From Nitrospirota bacterium (lineage in GTDB: Bacteria > Nitrospirota > Nitrospiria > Nitrospirales > Nitrospiraceae), in the NCBI GenBank assembly GCA_016219645.1, contig JACRLR010000018.1, positions 1-64,000 on the forward strand: 64,000 bases of DNA, read 5' to 3'. The notes beneath the pieces were generated by a model. That model saw only the letters and a list, made by a program, of their open reading frames with translations. It searched no databases and was not told where the DNA came from. The position numbers were made by a program, and so were the translations under genes. Positions 7,993 through 15,674 of this stretch are shown here, piece by piece. Each line of letters opens with the position of its first letter. Position 1 is the stretch's first letter.

Positions 7993-9024
7993 ATGTCATC
8001 CACCCATTCACCCATCCATCGTATAGGAGTGATTGGAGCCGGTGCCTGGGGCACCGCCCTGGCGAAACATCTGGCAGAGAAGGGCCTTGAGGTTCGTCTC
8101 TGGGCCTATGAACGGGAGGTAGTGGCTGCGATCAATGGGCAACACGAGAATCCGGTCTTTCTGCCTGGCGTCGCGCTCCCTCCGTCGCTCGTCGCCACCG
8201 GATCCTTGACGAATCTTGCCGCGGAGAGCGAGGGGCTGCTGTTGGTCGTGCCGTCCCATGTCGCACGTCCAGTGTTGCGAGAGCTGGTCCGGTCCCTGTC
8301 CACTCCTATCCCCTTTATCAGCGCGACAAAGGGAGTTGAAGAAGATACGCTGAATTTGATGACCCAGGTCATGACCGATGTCCTTCCCCCTGCCGTGCAA
8401 CGTGACTTCATGGTGTTGTCCGGCCCGAGCTTTGCGACCGAAGTCAGCGCAGGGAAACCGGCGGTGCTCTGTTTAGCCGGAAGTAACGAGGAACTGACCA
8501 GGACATTCCAAGCTGCGCTGATGACACCGGCCTTTCGTGTGTACGTCGACAGCGATGTATTGGGCGTCCAGCTCGGCGGCGCGCTCAAGAATGTGATGGC
8601 GCTCGCGGCCGGCGTCGTGGATGGATTGGATCTCGGTCATAATGTGCGGGCGGCATTGATCACGAGAGGCTTAGCGGAAATGGTACGGTTGGGCGTTGCG
8701 ATGGGCGCGGATCCACGAACATTCTACGGACTGTCCGGCGTCGGCGACTTGGTGTTGACCTGTACGGGGGGACTGAGCCGGAACCATACGGTCGGCGTAC
8801 GACTGGGGAAGGGCGAGCGGTTGGAATCGATCCTCGGGACTATGCAGGCAGTGGCTGAAGGTGTCAGGACGGCGAAGGCGGCGTTAGGATTGGCGCGACG
8901 TCATCGTGTCGACATGCCGATCGTGCAAGAAATCAACGCGGTCTTGTTCGAGGGCAAGTCCTGTCGCAAGGCGGTGACAGATCTGATGGAGCGGGACGCA
9001 AAACCAGAGAAAGGACAGGCATGA
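7993..9024 (+). CDS. gpsA: Glycerol-3-phosphate dehydrogenase [NAD(P)+]
   Basis: This 343-residue cytoplasmic enzyme reduces dihydroxyacetone phosphate to sn-glycerol 3-phosphate, the backbone for phospholipids. The N-terminal dinucleotide fold has GVIGAGAWGTALA. The C-terminal substrate domain has the conserved Lys/Asn segment 'GGALKNVMALAAG' and 'NVRAALITRGLAEM', followed by 'GLSGVGDLVLTC'. Length is normal for the family. Its stop codon overlaps the start of larB (ATGA), so the two are probably cotranslated. Confidence 0.95.
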   Translation: MSSTHSPIHRIGVIGAGAWGTALAKHLAEKGLEVRLWAYEREVVAAINGQHENPVFLPGVALPPSLVATGSLTNLAAESEGLLLVVPSHVARPVLRELVRSLSTPIPFISATKGVEEDTLNLMTQVMTDVLPPAVQRDFMVLSGPSFATEVSAGKPAVLCLAGSNEELTRTFQAALMTPAFRVYVDSDVLGVQLGGALKNVMALAAGVVDGLDLGHNVRAALITRGLAEMVRLGVAMGADPRTFYGLSGVGDLVLTCTGGLSRNHTVGVRLGKGERLESILGTMQAVAEGVRTAKAALGLARRHRVDMPIVQEINAVLFEGKSCRKAVTDLMERDAKPEKGQA

Positions 9025-9782
9025 ATCCTCAGGCACTTGAACGATTGCTCACGAAGGTGCGAGCCGGCTCTCTGTCTGTGGAGGCAGCAATCCAACAGCT
9101 CCGCACGCTGCCTTTTGAAGATCTCGGGTTTGCCTCGGTCGATCACCACCGGTCGTTGCGGCAGGGGTTTCCCGAGGTCATTTTCTGCGAAGGGAAGACG
9201 CCGGCCCAGGTCCGCGCCATTTCGAAGGCTCTGTTGAAACATCATCGCCCCCTGTTGGCGACGCGCGCGACTCGCCAGGTCGCCACGATTATCAAACGGC
9301 TCGACCGTCGAGCGGTTTATCATGACGAGGCGCGCGTGGTGTCGATCCGCGATCCCAAGAGGCAACTGCTGGGACACGTGTTGGTCATTACAGCCGGCAC
9401 CGTGGATATTCCCGTTGCGGAAGAAGCACGAGTGACGGCGGAGGTGATGGGGAGCAGGGTTGAGACGATCTATGACGTGGGTGTGGCCGGCATTCATCGG
9501 TTACTGGAACGTCAGAGCAGACTGATGCAAGCCCGTGTGGTCGTGGTCGTTGCAGGGATGGATGGAGTCTTACCGAGCGTGGTCGGCGGGTTGGTTCCCT
9601 GTCCCGTTGTCGCCGTGCCGACGAGTCAAGGCTACGGTGCGAGTTTCGGCGGCCTGGCTGCCTTGTTGACGATGCTGAATTCCTGTGCGGCGGGGGTCGG
9701 TGTGATGAACATCGACAACGGGTTTGGGGCCGGCTGTCTGGCCCACCGGATTAATTCGTTAGGCGTGAAACGTGAGGCGTGA
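9021..9782 (+). CDS. larB: LarB, pyridinium carboxylase/hydrolase of nickel-pincer cofactor synthesis
   Basis: LarB carboxylates nicotinate adenine dinucleotide and hydrolyses it, the first step in making the nickel-pincer nucleotide. The 253 residues show an N-terminal helical part ('FEDLGFASVDHHRSLRQGFPEVIF') and a PurE-like C-terminal domain ('ITAGTVDIPVAEEA', 'VVVAGMDGVLPSVVGGL', 'GYGASFGGLAALLTMLNSC'). It overlaps gpsA by 4 bp. The last residues (VKREA and stop) are encoded by the heptamer repeat that begins at about 9762, so the original C-terminus has been replaced or extended. larC lies about 1 kb downstream; larE and larA are not in the window. Confidence 0.93.
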   Translation: MNPQALERLLTKVRAGSLSVEAAIQQLRTLPFEDLGFASVDHHRSLRQGFPEVIFCEGKTPAQVRAISKALLKHHRPLLATRATRQVATIIKRLDRRAVYHDEARVVSIRDPKRQLLGHVLVITAGTVDIPVAEEARVTAEVMGSRVETIYDVGVAGIHRLLERQSRLMQARVVVVVAGMDGVLPSVVGGLVPCPVVAVPTSQGYGASFGGLAALLTMLNSCAAGVGVMNIDNGFGAGCLAHRINSLGVKREA

Positions 9783-9840
9783 GGCGTTCGCTGTTTCTCC
9801 GTTTCAGGTCGCCTGACGCCTAACCCCTCACCCCTCACGG
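9762..9840. repeat. GTGARGC heptamer fold-back, copy 1
   Basis: The left arm GGCGTGAAACGTGAGGCG... and the right arm CGCCTGACGCC...CCCCTCACGG are approximate reverse complements made of degenerate heptamers. The left arm overlaps and encodes the end of larB. The element lies between convergent genes and could also serve as a terminator. Confidence 0.8.
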
Positions 9841-9844
9841 TCTG

Positions 9845-10396
9845 CTATTTCACTTCGATCGTGCCCCGTTTCGGCCAGGCCACCATCTGTGTCCTGGGAC
9901 CCTTCTCATCATTGGCTAGCAACTTGGCCCGTACTTCGAATTGATAGACCCCTGCGCCAGATGGGGCTTTCTTCTGATCCAACCCGTCCCACGTCAGGTG
10001 GACAGAAATTTGTGGAGGGGCGGTGCCGTCGGTCGAGGCGATGCGCGGCTCCAGTGCGGTACGCGTCGTCAAAAAACGGAGCGAGTTTTTCGAAGGTGAG
10101 GTGATGAACGAGGAGACTTCGAGCAGAGTTGCACCGTTCAGCTCCTTGGGGAGCCTGACGAGGGCAGTAAACTGCAACGAACCGGATGAGATTGTGTAGG
10201 GGTTAGGGGAGACTTGCACGTCAAGAATCTTGAGCTCCGGTTCCGGGCGCGGGGCACGTGGGGGTTTCGATTTTGCCGAAGCGGCAAGCGGCGCCCAGAG
10301 TAGGAGCGAGGCACAGAGCACTGCCCAGACGATCCGACCACTCCACCAGCCAAACACCTTTGAGCGGGACGTGACTGAGGACCGGCAGATTGTCAT
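9845..10396 (-). CDS. Exported hypothetical protein, Ig-like fold suspected
   Basis: It has 183 residues. A basic N-terminus and a hydrophobic stretch (about 20-40) end at an ASA-K signal-peptidase-type site. The mature part begins with a Pro/Arg/Lys-rich linker and then a beta-rich domain with 'VQVSPNPYTISSGSLQFTALVRLP', which resembles the FlgD-like or Ig-like modules of periplasmic proteins. No catalytic residues stand out. It is divergent from larC and flanked by repeats, so no operon partner is evident. Confidence 0.65.
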   Translation of the reverse strand: MTICRSSVTSRSKVFGWWSGRIVWAVLCASLLLWAPLAASAKSKPPRAPRPEPELKILDVQVSPNPYTISSGSLQFTALVRLPKELNGATLLEVSSFITSPSKNSLRFLTTRTALEPRIASTDGTAPPQISVHLTWDGLDQKKAPSGAGVYQFEVRAKLLANDEKGPRTQMVAWPKRGTIEVK

Positions 10397-10418
10397 AGAG
10401 TATGTGAGAACCGGATAG

Positions 10419-10530
10419 TCTTTCTTGTCTATCTGGTCTATTCGGTCTGTCCAGTCTGTCTAGTTGGCAGAATCGGAGAACTAAAGACACCAGACAGACC
10501 AGATAGACAAGAGAGACCAGATAGACCCGC
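10419..10530. repeat. T/C-pentamer hairpin, copy B (C-rich type)
   Basis: The left arm is CTATCTGGTCTATTCGGTC-type words; the right arm is AGACAGACCAGATAGAC-type words. The arms are approximately complementary around an unmatched centre near 10465-10490. It is one of two such hairpins in the 420-bp gap between the exported protein and larC. Confidence 0.85.
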
Positions 10531-10649
10531 AGAGTTTGTCCACAAGCCGTTCGGGTGAGTGCAGTGGGATAACACAGCGTCGGTAGGCTGTCAATGCATC
10601 CGGTAAAGCGCGCGACAGGCGAGAGAGGCGTGACGGGCGGGACTGGCAA

Positions 10650-10743
10650 GACCGGTTGATCTGGTTCATTTAGTTTGTTTGGTTTGTTTCGTTGAAATTT
10701 CCGCCAACTAAACAAACAAGACAAACCAAATAGACAAGACAGA
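10650..10743. repeat. T/C-pentamer hairpin, copy C
   Basis: The left arm is GGTTCATTTAGTTTGTTTGG-type words; the centre CGTTGAAATTTCCG is the complement of the centre in copies A and E; the right arm is AACAAACAAGACAAACC-type words. The opposite orientation shows that the family is placed both ways round. Confidence 0.9.
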
Positions 10744-10823
10744 CCTCCTGAGTCACGGTCGTTGCCGTTCGCTTCTGCCTTGGGTAAGATGGCCAGGTTT
10801 TAAAGAGACGAGAAAGGATGTGC

Positions 10824-12035
10824 ATGGACACTCATCTCCATTTCGATTGTTATTCAGGCATTAGCGGCGACATGATCCTCGGCGCGCTTGTAGACGTGGG
10901 AGTCCCGTTTCCCGACTTGGTGAGCGGTTTGAAGCAACTACGGCTTTCCGGCTTCACGTTACGGAAACGGCGGGTGCATCGAGGGGCGATCCATGCCACG
11001 AAAGTGGACGTCGTGATCACGTCTGGATTGCGCAAGCCTCTCTCGCTTCGTCGGATCCATGCCATCCTCTCCGCGAGTCGGATACCCGACAAGATCAAGC
11101 AGCAAAGCCGGTCGGTGTTTGATCGGTTGGCCGAAGCGGAAGGGCAGGCTCATCGCGTGGCCAAGGATCACGTCCATTTTCATGAAGTGGGAGTCCTGGA
11201 TTCATTTGTCGATATCGTCGGTGGCCTGATCTGCTGCGATCTGTTGGGCGTCACGCGTGTGACGGCCTCCCCTGTCAATGTTGGAGCTGGGGCGCTGCAA
11301 TCGGCTCATGGGATTCTTCCTGTACCTGGTCCGGCGGTTGCCATTCTGGCGAAAGGGATTCCGGTTTACAGTGCGGGCCCTTCCCGTGAACTCACCACGC
11401 CGACCGGTCTGGCGCTGTTGCGTGCGCTGACATCGGAGTTCGGCCCCATGCCGGTGATGACGCCGACGGCCATCGGCTATGGGGCGGGCGATGCGGATCC
11501 AGACGGCTGGCCGAATGCCTTGCGCGTATTGCTCGCGCGGCCCTCATCCCGGGGAGTGCGCGAACAGGATACGGTCCTACAGGTTGAAGCGAATCTCGAC
11601 GATGTCCATCCACAAACGTACGAGTATGTGATGGAACAGTTATTCTCGCGTGGGGCCCTCGATGTGACGCTTGCACCGGTCATTATGAAACGGGGACGAC
11701 CCGGCATCGTGCTGACCTGCCTCGCAGCTCCGGCGCAGCGGGATCAGATTCTCGACGTCTTGTTTCAGGAGACGACGGCGCTGGGGGTCCGGGTTTGTGA
11801 AGTGACGCGGCAGGTTCTCCCCCGGCGTTTTGTCCCGGTGAAGGTGCCCGGGGGAGTCGTCCGCATGAAGATCGCCAATGTGAGCAGGACGACGACCAAA
11901 GCGGCTCCGGAATATCTCGATTGCAAGCGGATTGCCGAACAAACGGGTCACCCCCTCAAAGATGTGATGGAAGAAGCGCGTGACGCCTATCGGTGCGCAC
12001 AAAGCAAAAGCAAAAATAAAAAACAAACAACGTGA
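10824..12035 (+). CDS. larC: LarC, CTP-dependent nickel insertase of nickel-pincer cofactor synthesis
   Basis: LarC inserts nickel into the pincer nucleotide using CTP. The N-terminal hallmark 'HFDCYSGISGDMILGAL', the middle 'HFHEVGVLDSFVDIVG' and the C-terminal 'VEANLDDVHPQTYEYVMEQLF' are all present, so both halves (LarC1/LarC2 in lactobacilli, where a frameshift joins them) lie in one uninterrupted frame of about 403 residues. I prefer ATG 10824, which has AAAGGA 7 bases upstream, over ATG 10818. It is probably a functional partner of larB, but is separated from it by two hairpins and an opposing gene. Confidence 0.93.
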   Translation: MDTHLHFDCYSGISGDMILGALVDVGVPFPDLVSGLKQLRLSGFTLRKRRVHRGAIHATKVDVVITSGLRKPLSLRRIHAILSASRIPDKIKQQSRSVFDRLAEAEGQAHRVAKDHVHFHEVGVLDSFVDIVGGLICCDLLGVTRVTASPVNVGAGALQSAHGILPVPGPAVAILAKGIPVYSAGPSRELTTPTGLALLRALTSEFGPMPVMTPTAIGYGAGDADPDGWPNALRVLLARPSSRGVREQDTVLQVEANLDDVHPQTYEYVMEQLFSRGALDVTLAPVIMKRGRPGIVLTCLAAPAQRDQILDVLFQETTALGVRVCEVTRQVLPRRFVPVKVPGGVVRMKIANVSRTTTKAAPEYLDCKRIAEQTGHPLKDVMEEARDAYRCAQSKSKNKKQTT

Positions 12036-12093
12036 CAAACACCATGTACGCTTTCTCATTTCTCATTTGTCATTTTCCACTTGCAGAACGCGC

Positions 12094-13098
12094 GTGACGG
12101 TCTTCCTCTACAGCCTCCTGTTCCTCGTTTCCGTCGCGGTGACATTGGGCGCCTGTACGCTCTTCACGAACGCCATTGAGTGGGTGGGCAAGCGGTTCAA
12201 TCTGTCCGAAGGCGCGGTCGGCGGGGTGTTGGCTGCCATCGGTACGACACTCCCTGAAACGTCGATTCCCGTCATCGCGATTTTCTTCGGGGCGAGCCGC
12301 GCAGAGGCCGAGGTGGGGTTGGGCGCGATCCTCGGCGCCCCCTTCATGCTGACCACGCTGGTCATACCCATCCTGGCCATCCTCCTGATGGTCTATGCCG
12401 GACTTGGCAAGCGAACCGCTTCCTTCCGACTGAACTATCGCGATGTGAAGGGCGATCTCTGTTTTTTTGTGGGAGCCTACAGTGCCGCGTTGGCCTGTGT
12501 CTTCGTCCCCTCTCGAGTGGTCCATGCCGTGGCCGCTGTCGGGTTGATCAGCCTCTATCTCTATTACGTCAAGCTGAAGTTCAGTGAGGCGAATGAGGAA
12601 GGGGAAGTCGGCGGAGTTGAGCCATTGTTGTTTGCCAGAAAAACTGCCGTTCCGCCGTTTGGGCTCATCAGTCTTCAAGCAGTTCTCGGCTTGGCCGGGC
12701 TCGCGCTCGGCGCGCATCTCTTCGTGCTCGCCGCAGAAACGATTGCGGGAGCCCTCTCGATTTCCCCATTGATCCTGGCCCTGCTTATCGCCCCGCTGGC
12801 GACTGAATTGCCCGAGATGTCGAACAGTTTCCTCTGGCTCTACCGAAAGAAAGATCGTTTGGCTGTTGGGAATGTCACGGGCGCGATCGTGTTCCAAGGA
12901 ACCATTCCGGTCTCGATCGGGCTCCTGGGTACGGATTGGGTGTTGGCACCGACGGCGTTGATGACGATGGTGCTCGCCGTGGCGGCGGCCACCTTCTTCT
13001 TGGTGCAGGCTCTGTGGGGGGAGTTCTGGCGACCCTGGTTGCTGAGTGGGAGTGCCATCCTTTATATAGGGTATGCGGTGTATCTCTATGGTTGGTGA
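12094..13098 (+). CDS. Sodium/calcium exchanger family membrane protein
   Basis: The protein has about ten hydrophobic segments and the two characteristic inverted repeats of the CaCA family: 'GAVGGVLAAIGTTLPETSIPV' in the first half and 'LILALLIAPLATELPEMSNSF' in the second. It probably exchanges Ca2+ or other cations across the inner membrane. The frame is open back to ATG 11980 inside larC, but the first transmembrane helix starts right after GTG 12094, so I place the start there; TTG 12067 is an alternative. No partner gene is evident. Confidence 0.85.
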   Translation: MTVFLYSLLFLVSVAVTLGACTLFTNAIEWVGKRFNLSEGAVGGVLAAIGTTLPETSIPVIAIFFGASRAEAEVGLGAILGAPFMLTTLVIPILAILLMVYAGLGKRTASFRLNYRDVKGDLCFFVGAYSAALACVFVPSRVVHAVAAVGLISLYLYYVKLKFSEANEEGEVGGVEPLLFARKTAVPPFGLISLQAVLGLAGLALGAHLFVLAAETIAGALSISPLILALLIAPLATELPEMSNSFLWLYRKKDRLAVGNVTGAIVFQGTIPVSIGLLGTDWVLAPTALMTMVLAVAAATFFLVQALWGEFWRPWLLSGSAILYIGYAVYLYGW

Positions 13099-13104
13099 GC
13101 AGGT

Positions 13105-13212
13105 AAGAATGTTTGTTTGGTTTATTTCGTTCATTTGGTTGGTTTGGTTTTAACGGAGAGGGAGTCAATGAAGTCCCAACTAAACAAACCAAAAAAACAA
13201 AATAAACCAGAC
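13105..13212. repeat. T/C-pentamer hairpin, copy D, extending into pdxA
   Basis: The left arm lies upstream of pdxA (GTTTGTTTGG/TTTATTTCG words). The centre carries the pdxA ribosome-binding site and ATG at 13168. The right arm (ACTAAACAAACC and ACAAAATAAACC words) is translated as the first residues of PdxA. Confidence 0.85.
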
Positions 13213-14202
13213 AAACCTCTTCTCGGAATCACCATGGGCGATCCGGCGGGGATCGGCCCGGAGGTGATTGCGAAGGCTCTGGCAGGAAGAGCATTGCGGC
13301 GCCTCTGTCGCCCGCTTGTCATCGGCTCCTTTCCGGTGATGCAGCAGGCGGTCAAGAGTCTGAAACTCAAGTTGAACGTCATTTGTGTGGAGGATCACGA
13401 ACCGGTGCTCCCACGGTCGAATCATCTCGCCGTGCTGGACCCGCTCGATCACCCTCTCGGGCGGTTCACACGCGGAGTGGCGGCGATTGAAACCGGGGCA
13501 GCCTCCGTGCGGTTCATCCGGAAAGCCGTGGAACTGGCGCAGCTTGGCTGCATCGACGGCATGGTCACTGCACCGATCAACAAAGAAGCGATCAACATGG
13601 CCGGCTGTCATTTTCCTGGCCATACGGAACTGCTGGCAGACCTGACCGGGGCGCAAGAATCCGGCATGATGATTATCGGTGGACCGCTTCGAATCATGTT
13701 CGTGACGACCCATGTCGCGATCAAAGACTTGCCGTCGCTCCTCACCCGGGCCAAGATTGAGAAAGCCATCAGACTGGCTCATCTGGCGTTGAGGGATCTG
13801 TTCGGAATTAAGAAGCCGAGGATCGGTGTCGCTGCGTTAAATCCTCATGCCGGAGAACATGGACTGTTCGGAGACGAAGAGGCGCAAGTCATTCTCCCTG
13901 CGGCTCGTGCGGCGCAGGCCCAGGGCATTCGAGCCAGTGATCCCTTACCGGCCGATACGTTGTTCGGCAAGGCGGCGAGGGGTGAGTATGACGCGGTGGT
14001 GGCCCTGTACCACGACCAGGGGCTCATTCCCCTCAAGCTTGTCGCCTTCGGCACCTGTGTGAATCTGACGGTGGGGTTGCCGATCATTCGCACTTCGGTC
14101 GATCATGGGACAGCGTTTGATATCGTGGGAAAGGGTATTGCAGATCCCGGCAGTCTGATCGAAGCGATCAAGCTGGCCGCCAGGCTAGCCAAAAAACGAT
14201 AA
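13168..14202 (+). CDS. pdxA: 4-hydroxythreonine-4-phosphate dehydrogenase
   Basis: This NAD-dependent enzyme of pyridoxal 5'-phosphate synthesis oxidises 4-phosphohydroxy-L-threonine. It shows 'ITMGDPAGIGPEV', 'TAPINKEAIN.AG..FPGHTE', 'NPHAGEHGLFG' and 'LYHDQGLIPLK', including the metal-binding His residues. ATG 13168 is preceded by GGAGAGGGAG. Residues 4-17 (QLNKPKKQNKPDKP) are encoded by the right arm of hairpin D and precede the normal start of the family (LLGITMGDP). The enzyme therefore carries a repeat-derived basic N-terminal tail. rsmA lies two genes downstream, a common pairing. Confidence 0.93.
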   Translation: MKSQLNKPKKQNKPDKPLLGITMGDPAGIGPEVIAKALAGRALRRLCRPLVIGSFPVMQQAVKSLKLKLNVICVEDHEPVLPRSNHLAVLDPLDHPLGRFTRGVAAIETGAASVRFIRKAVELAQLGCIDGMVTAPINKEAINMAGCHFPGHTELLADLTGAQESGMMIIGGPLRIMFVTTHVAIKDLPSLLTRAKIEKAIRLAHLALRDLFGIKKPRIGVAALNPHAGEHGLFGDEEAQVILPAARAAQAQGIRASDPLPADTLFGKAARGEYDAVVALYHDQGLIPLKLVAFGTCVNLTVGLPIIRTSVDHGTAFDIVGKGIADPGSLIEAIKLAARLAKKR

Positions 14203-14207
14203 GACGT

Positions 14208-14310
14208 TGGTGAAAGGTTTGTTTGGTTTGTCTTGTTTGTTTGGTTGACGGAAATTTCAACGAAACAAACCAAATAAACCAAATAAACAAAACAAACCAG
14301 ATAAACAGGA
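14208..14310. repeat. T/C-pentamer hairpin, copy E
   Basis: GGTTTGTTTGG... left arm, centre TTGACGGAAATTTCAACG identical to copy A, right arm AAACAAACCAAATAAACC words. It ends just before the ribosome-binding site of the next gene. Confidence 0.92.
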
Positions 14311-14318
14311 GCTTTTCG

Positions 14319-14645
14319 ATGACCAACCAATCGGGTGCGGCAAGTGACATACTTCAGAAGCAACTGAAAGAATTGGACCAGATTTTCCAGGACACCATGC
14401 AAACGCTGAACGTCGCTTCTGGAACCGAGCGAGTGGCGAAGTGGAAAGTCAGAACCGTCTCGCTCATCGCTGAGTGCTTGGGCCAGAAGGAAGGGCAGAA
14501 GTTTGCCGCCCTTCAGCCGGGGCCCTCTTTTACCAACGACCTGACCGAAGAGTTTACCGACCTTATCGATTATTTCAAAACTCCGCTTACCGATTTGGCG
14601 AAACGGATAGCGCAAACAGCTCCTCCTTCTTCCCGCGGGAATTAA
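14319..14645 (+). CDS. Small soluble hypothetical protein (108 aa)
   Basis: The frame is open through hairpin E, but the ATG at 14319 with AGGAG nine bases upstream is the sensible start (MTNQSGAAS). The product is helical, with a probable coiled segment at 12-45 and no membrane segment. It lies 3 bases upstream of the rsmA start and is probably cotranscribed with it. I do not recognise the family. Confidence 0.7.
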   Translation: MTNQSGAASDILQKQLKELDQIFQDTMQTLNVASGTERVAKWKVRTVSLIAECLGQKEGQKFAALQPGPSFTNDLTEEFTDLIDYFKTPLTDLAKRIAQTAPPSSRGN

Positions 14646-14648
14646 TCT

Positions 14649-15455
14649 GTGCCGATTGCTAATCTCCCTCCTCCGAACAAGCGGCTCGGCCAGAATTTTC
14701 TGATCGATCCGAACATCGTGCGCAAAATCGTATCGTTGGCGCAACTGGACCCCAACGACCATGTGTTGGAAATCGGCCCAGGTCGCGGTTTCCTGACGGA
14801 AGCGCTGTGCCAGGCCGCCGGCCGTATCACGGCGGTCGAAGTAGACCCGCGGCTGCATGCCTATCTCGAAACCAGGCGGGCGGAGCTTCCGAACGTGGAG
14901 CTGGTCTGTGAGGACGCGCTGACCTATCCGGTCGAGAGTTTGCCGACTGGTACGGTTGTCGTGGCGAATCTGCCCTACTACATATCGACGCCCCTGCTCT
15001 TCCGACTGCTCGATCAACGAGACCGGTTTCCGCGTATGGTCCTCATGCTTCAAAATGAAGTGGTAGATCGATTGGTGGCAAAGCCCGGCGGCTCCGACTA
15101 TGGGGTGCTCTCGGTCATGGCGCAGTACGCAGCTGTGATGACGAAGGCCTTCCGAGTCTCAGCCCAATGCTTTCGCCCCAGGCCGGATGTCGGCTCGGCA
15201 GTGGTCTTGCTGCGCGCGAAAGACCGCACGAGGCTCAACCACGAGGAAGAAGCCGCGTTTCGCGCACTCGTGAAGGCAGCTTTCGCGCATCGGAGAAAGA
15301 CGCTCGTCAATTCCCTGCGAGACGAAGGGTACGCACCTCATCCTCTTGACGAGACATTGCAGCGACTCGATATTGTCCAGACTCGCCGTGCAGAGACGTT
15401 GTCGGTCGAAGAGTTCATTCAGCTTGCCCTTGCACTTTCCCTCCACCGTCTTTAG
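14649..15455 (+). CDS. rsmA: 16S rRNA (adenine(1518)-N6/adenine(1519)-N6)-dimethyltransferase
   Basis: RsmA/KsgA dimethylates two adjacent adenines in the 3' hairpin of 16S rRNA during small-subunit maturation. The 268 residues show 'KRLGQNFLIDPNIV', the SAM motif 'VLEIGPGRGFLTEAL', the catalytic 'VANLPYYISTPLLF' and the C-terminal 'FRPRPDVGSAVV', in order and at normal length. It starts at GTG 14649. The upstream gene ends 3 bases before it. Confidence 0.95.
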   Translation: MPIANLPPPNKRLGQNFLIDPNIVRKIVSLAQLDPNDHVLEIGPGRGFLTEALCQAAGRITAVEVDPRLHAYLETRRAELPNVELVCEDALTYPVESLPTGTVVVANLPYYISTPLLFRLLDQRDRFPRMVLMLQNEVVDRLVAKPGGSDYGVLSVMAQYAAVMTKAFRVSAQCFRPRPDVGSAVVLLRAKDRTRLNHEEEAAFRALVKAAFAHRRKTLVNSLRDEGYAPHPLDETLQRLDIVQTRRAETLSVEEFIQLALALSLHRL

Positions 15456-15464
15456 GAGGTGGTC

Positions 15465-15640
15465 TGGATTGTCCCCCACTGCGCGCGTCCAACGAGGTTC
15501 TTCCCGATTCTTCATACTTCTTTTAAGGGGAGTGGCCAAGGCGGCCCTTCACTGCGCGCATCGAACGAGCACATTCTTATCGTGCGCGTTCTGCGAGCAA
15601 GAAGGGCACCTGGCTGCTCCCCTCTCCTCCGCTTCGTTTG
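15465..15640. repeat. GC-rich constant-core hairpin R1 (with a partial copy in front)
   Basis: The main copy runs from about 15528 to 15630. Its outer stem (AGGGGAGTGGCC.../...GGCTGCTCCCCT) encloses the conserved core ACTGCGCGCATCGAACGAGC...GTTCTGCGAGCAAG. A fragment with CTGCGCGCGTCCAACGAG precedes it at about 15479. It fills the rsmA-ftsK gap. Confidence 0.8.
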
Positions 15641-15674
15641 AATTGATCAATCCCCTGTGCTAGCATCGCGGATC

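Noticed and set aside
12070-13134. 354-residue minus-strand frame opposite the cation exchanger
   Set aside because: It is the complement of a clear transmembrane protein gene and is rich in Arg, Gln, Glu and His, typical of an antisense shadow.
14223-14318. Upstream coding extensions beginning MVCLV.../MVYFV... before several genes
   Set aside because: These are translations of hairpin arms. Better start codons with ribosome-binding sites lie just after the repeats.
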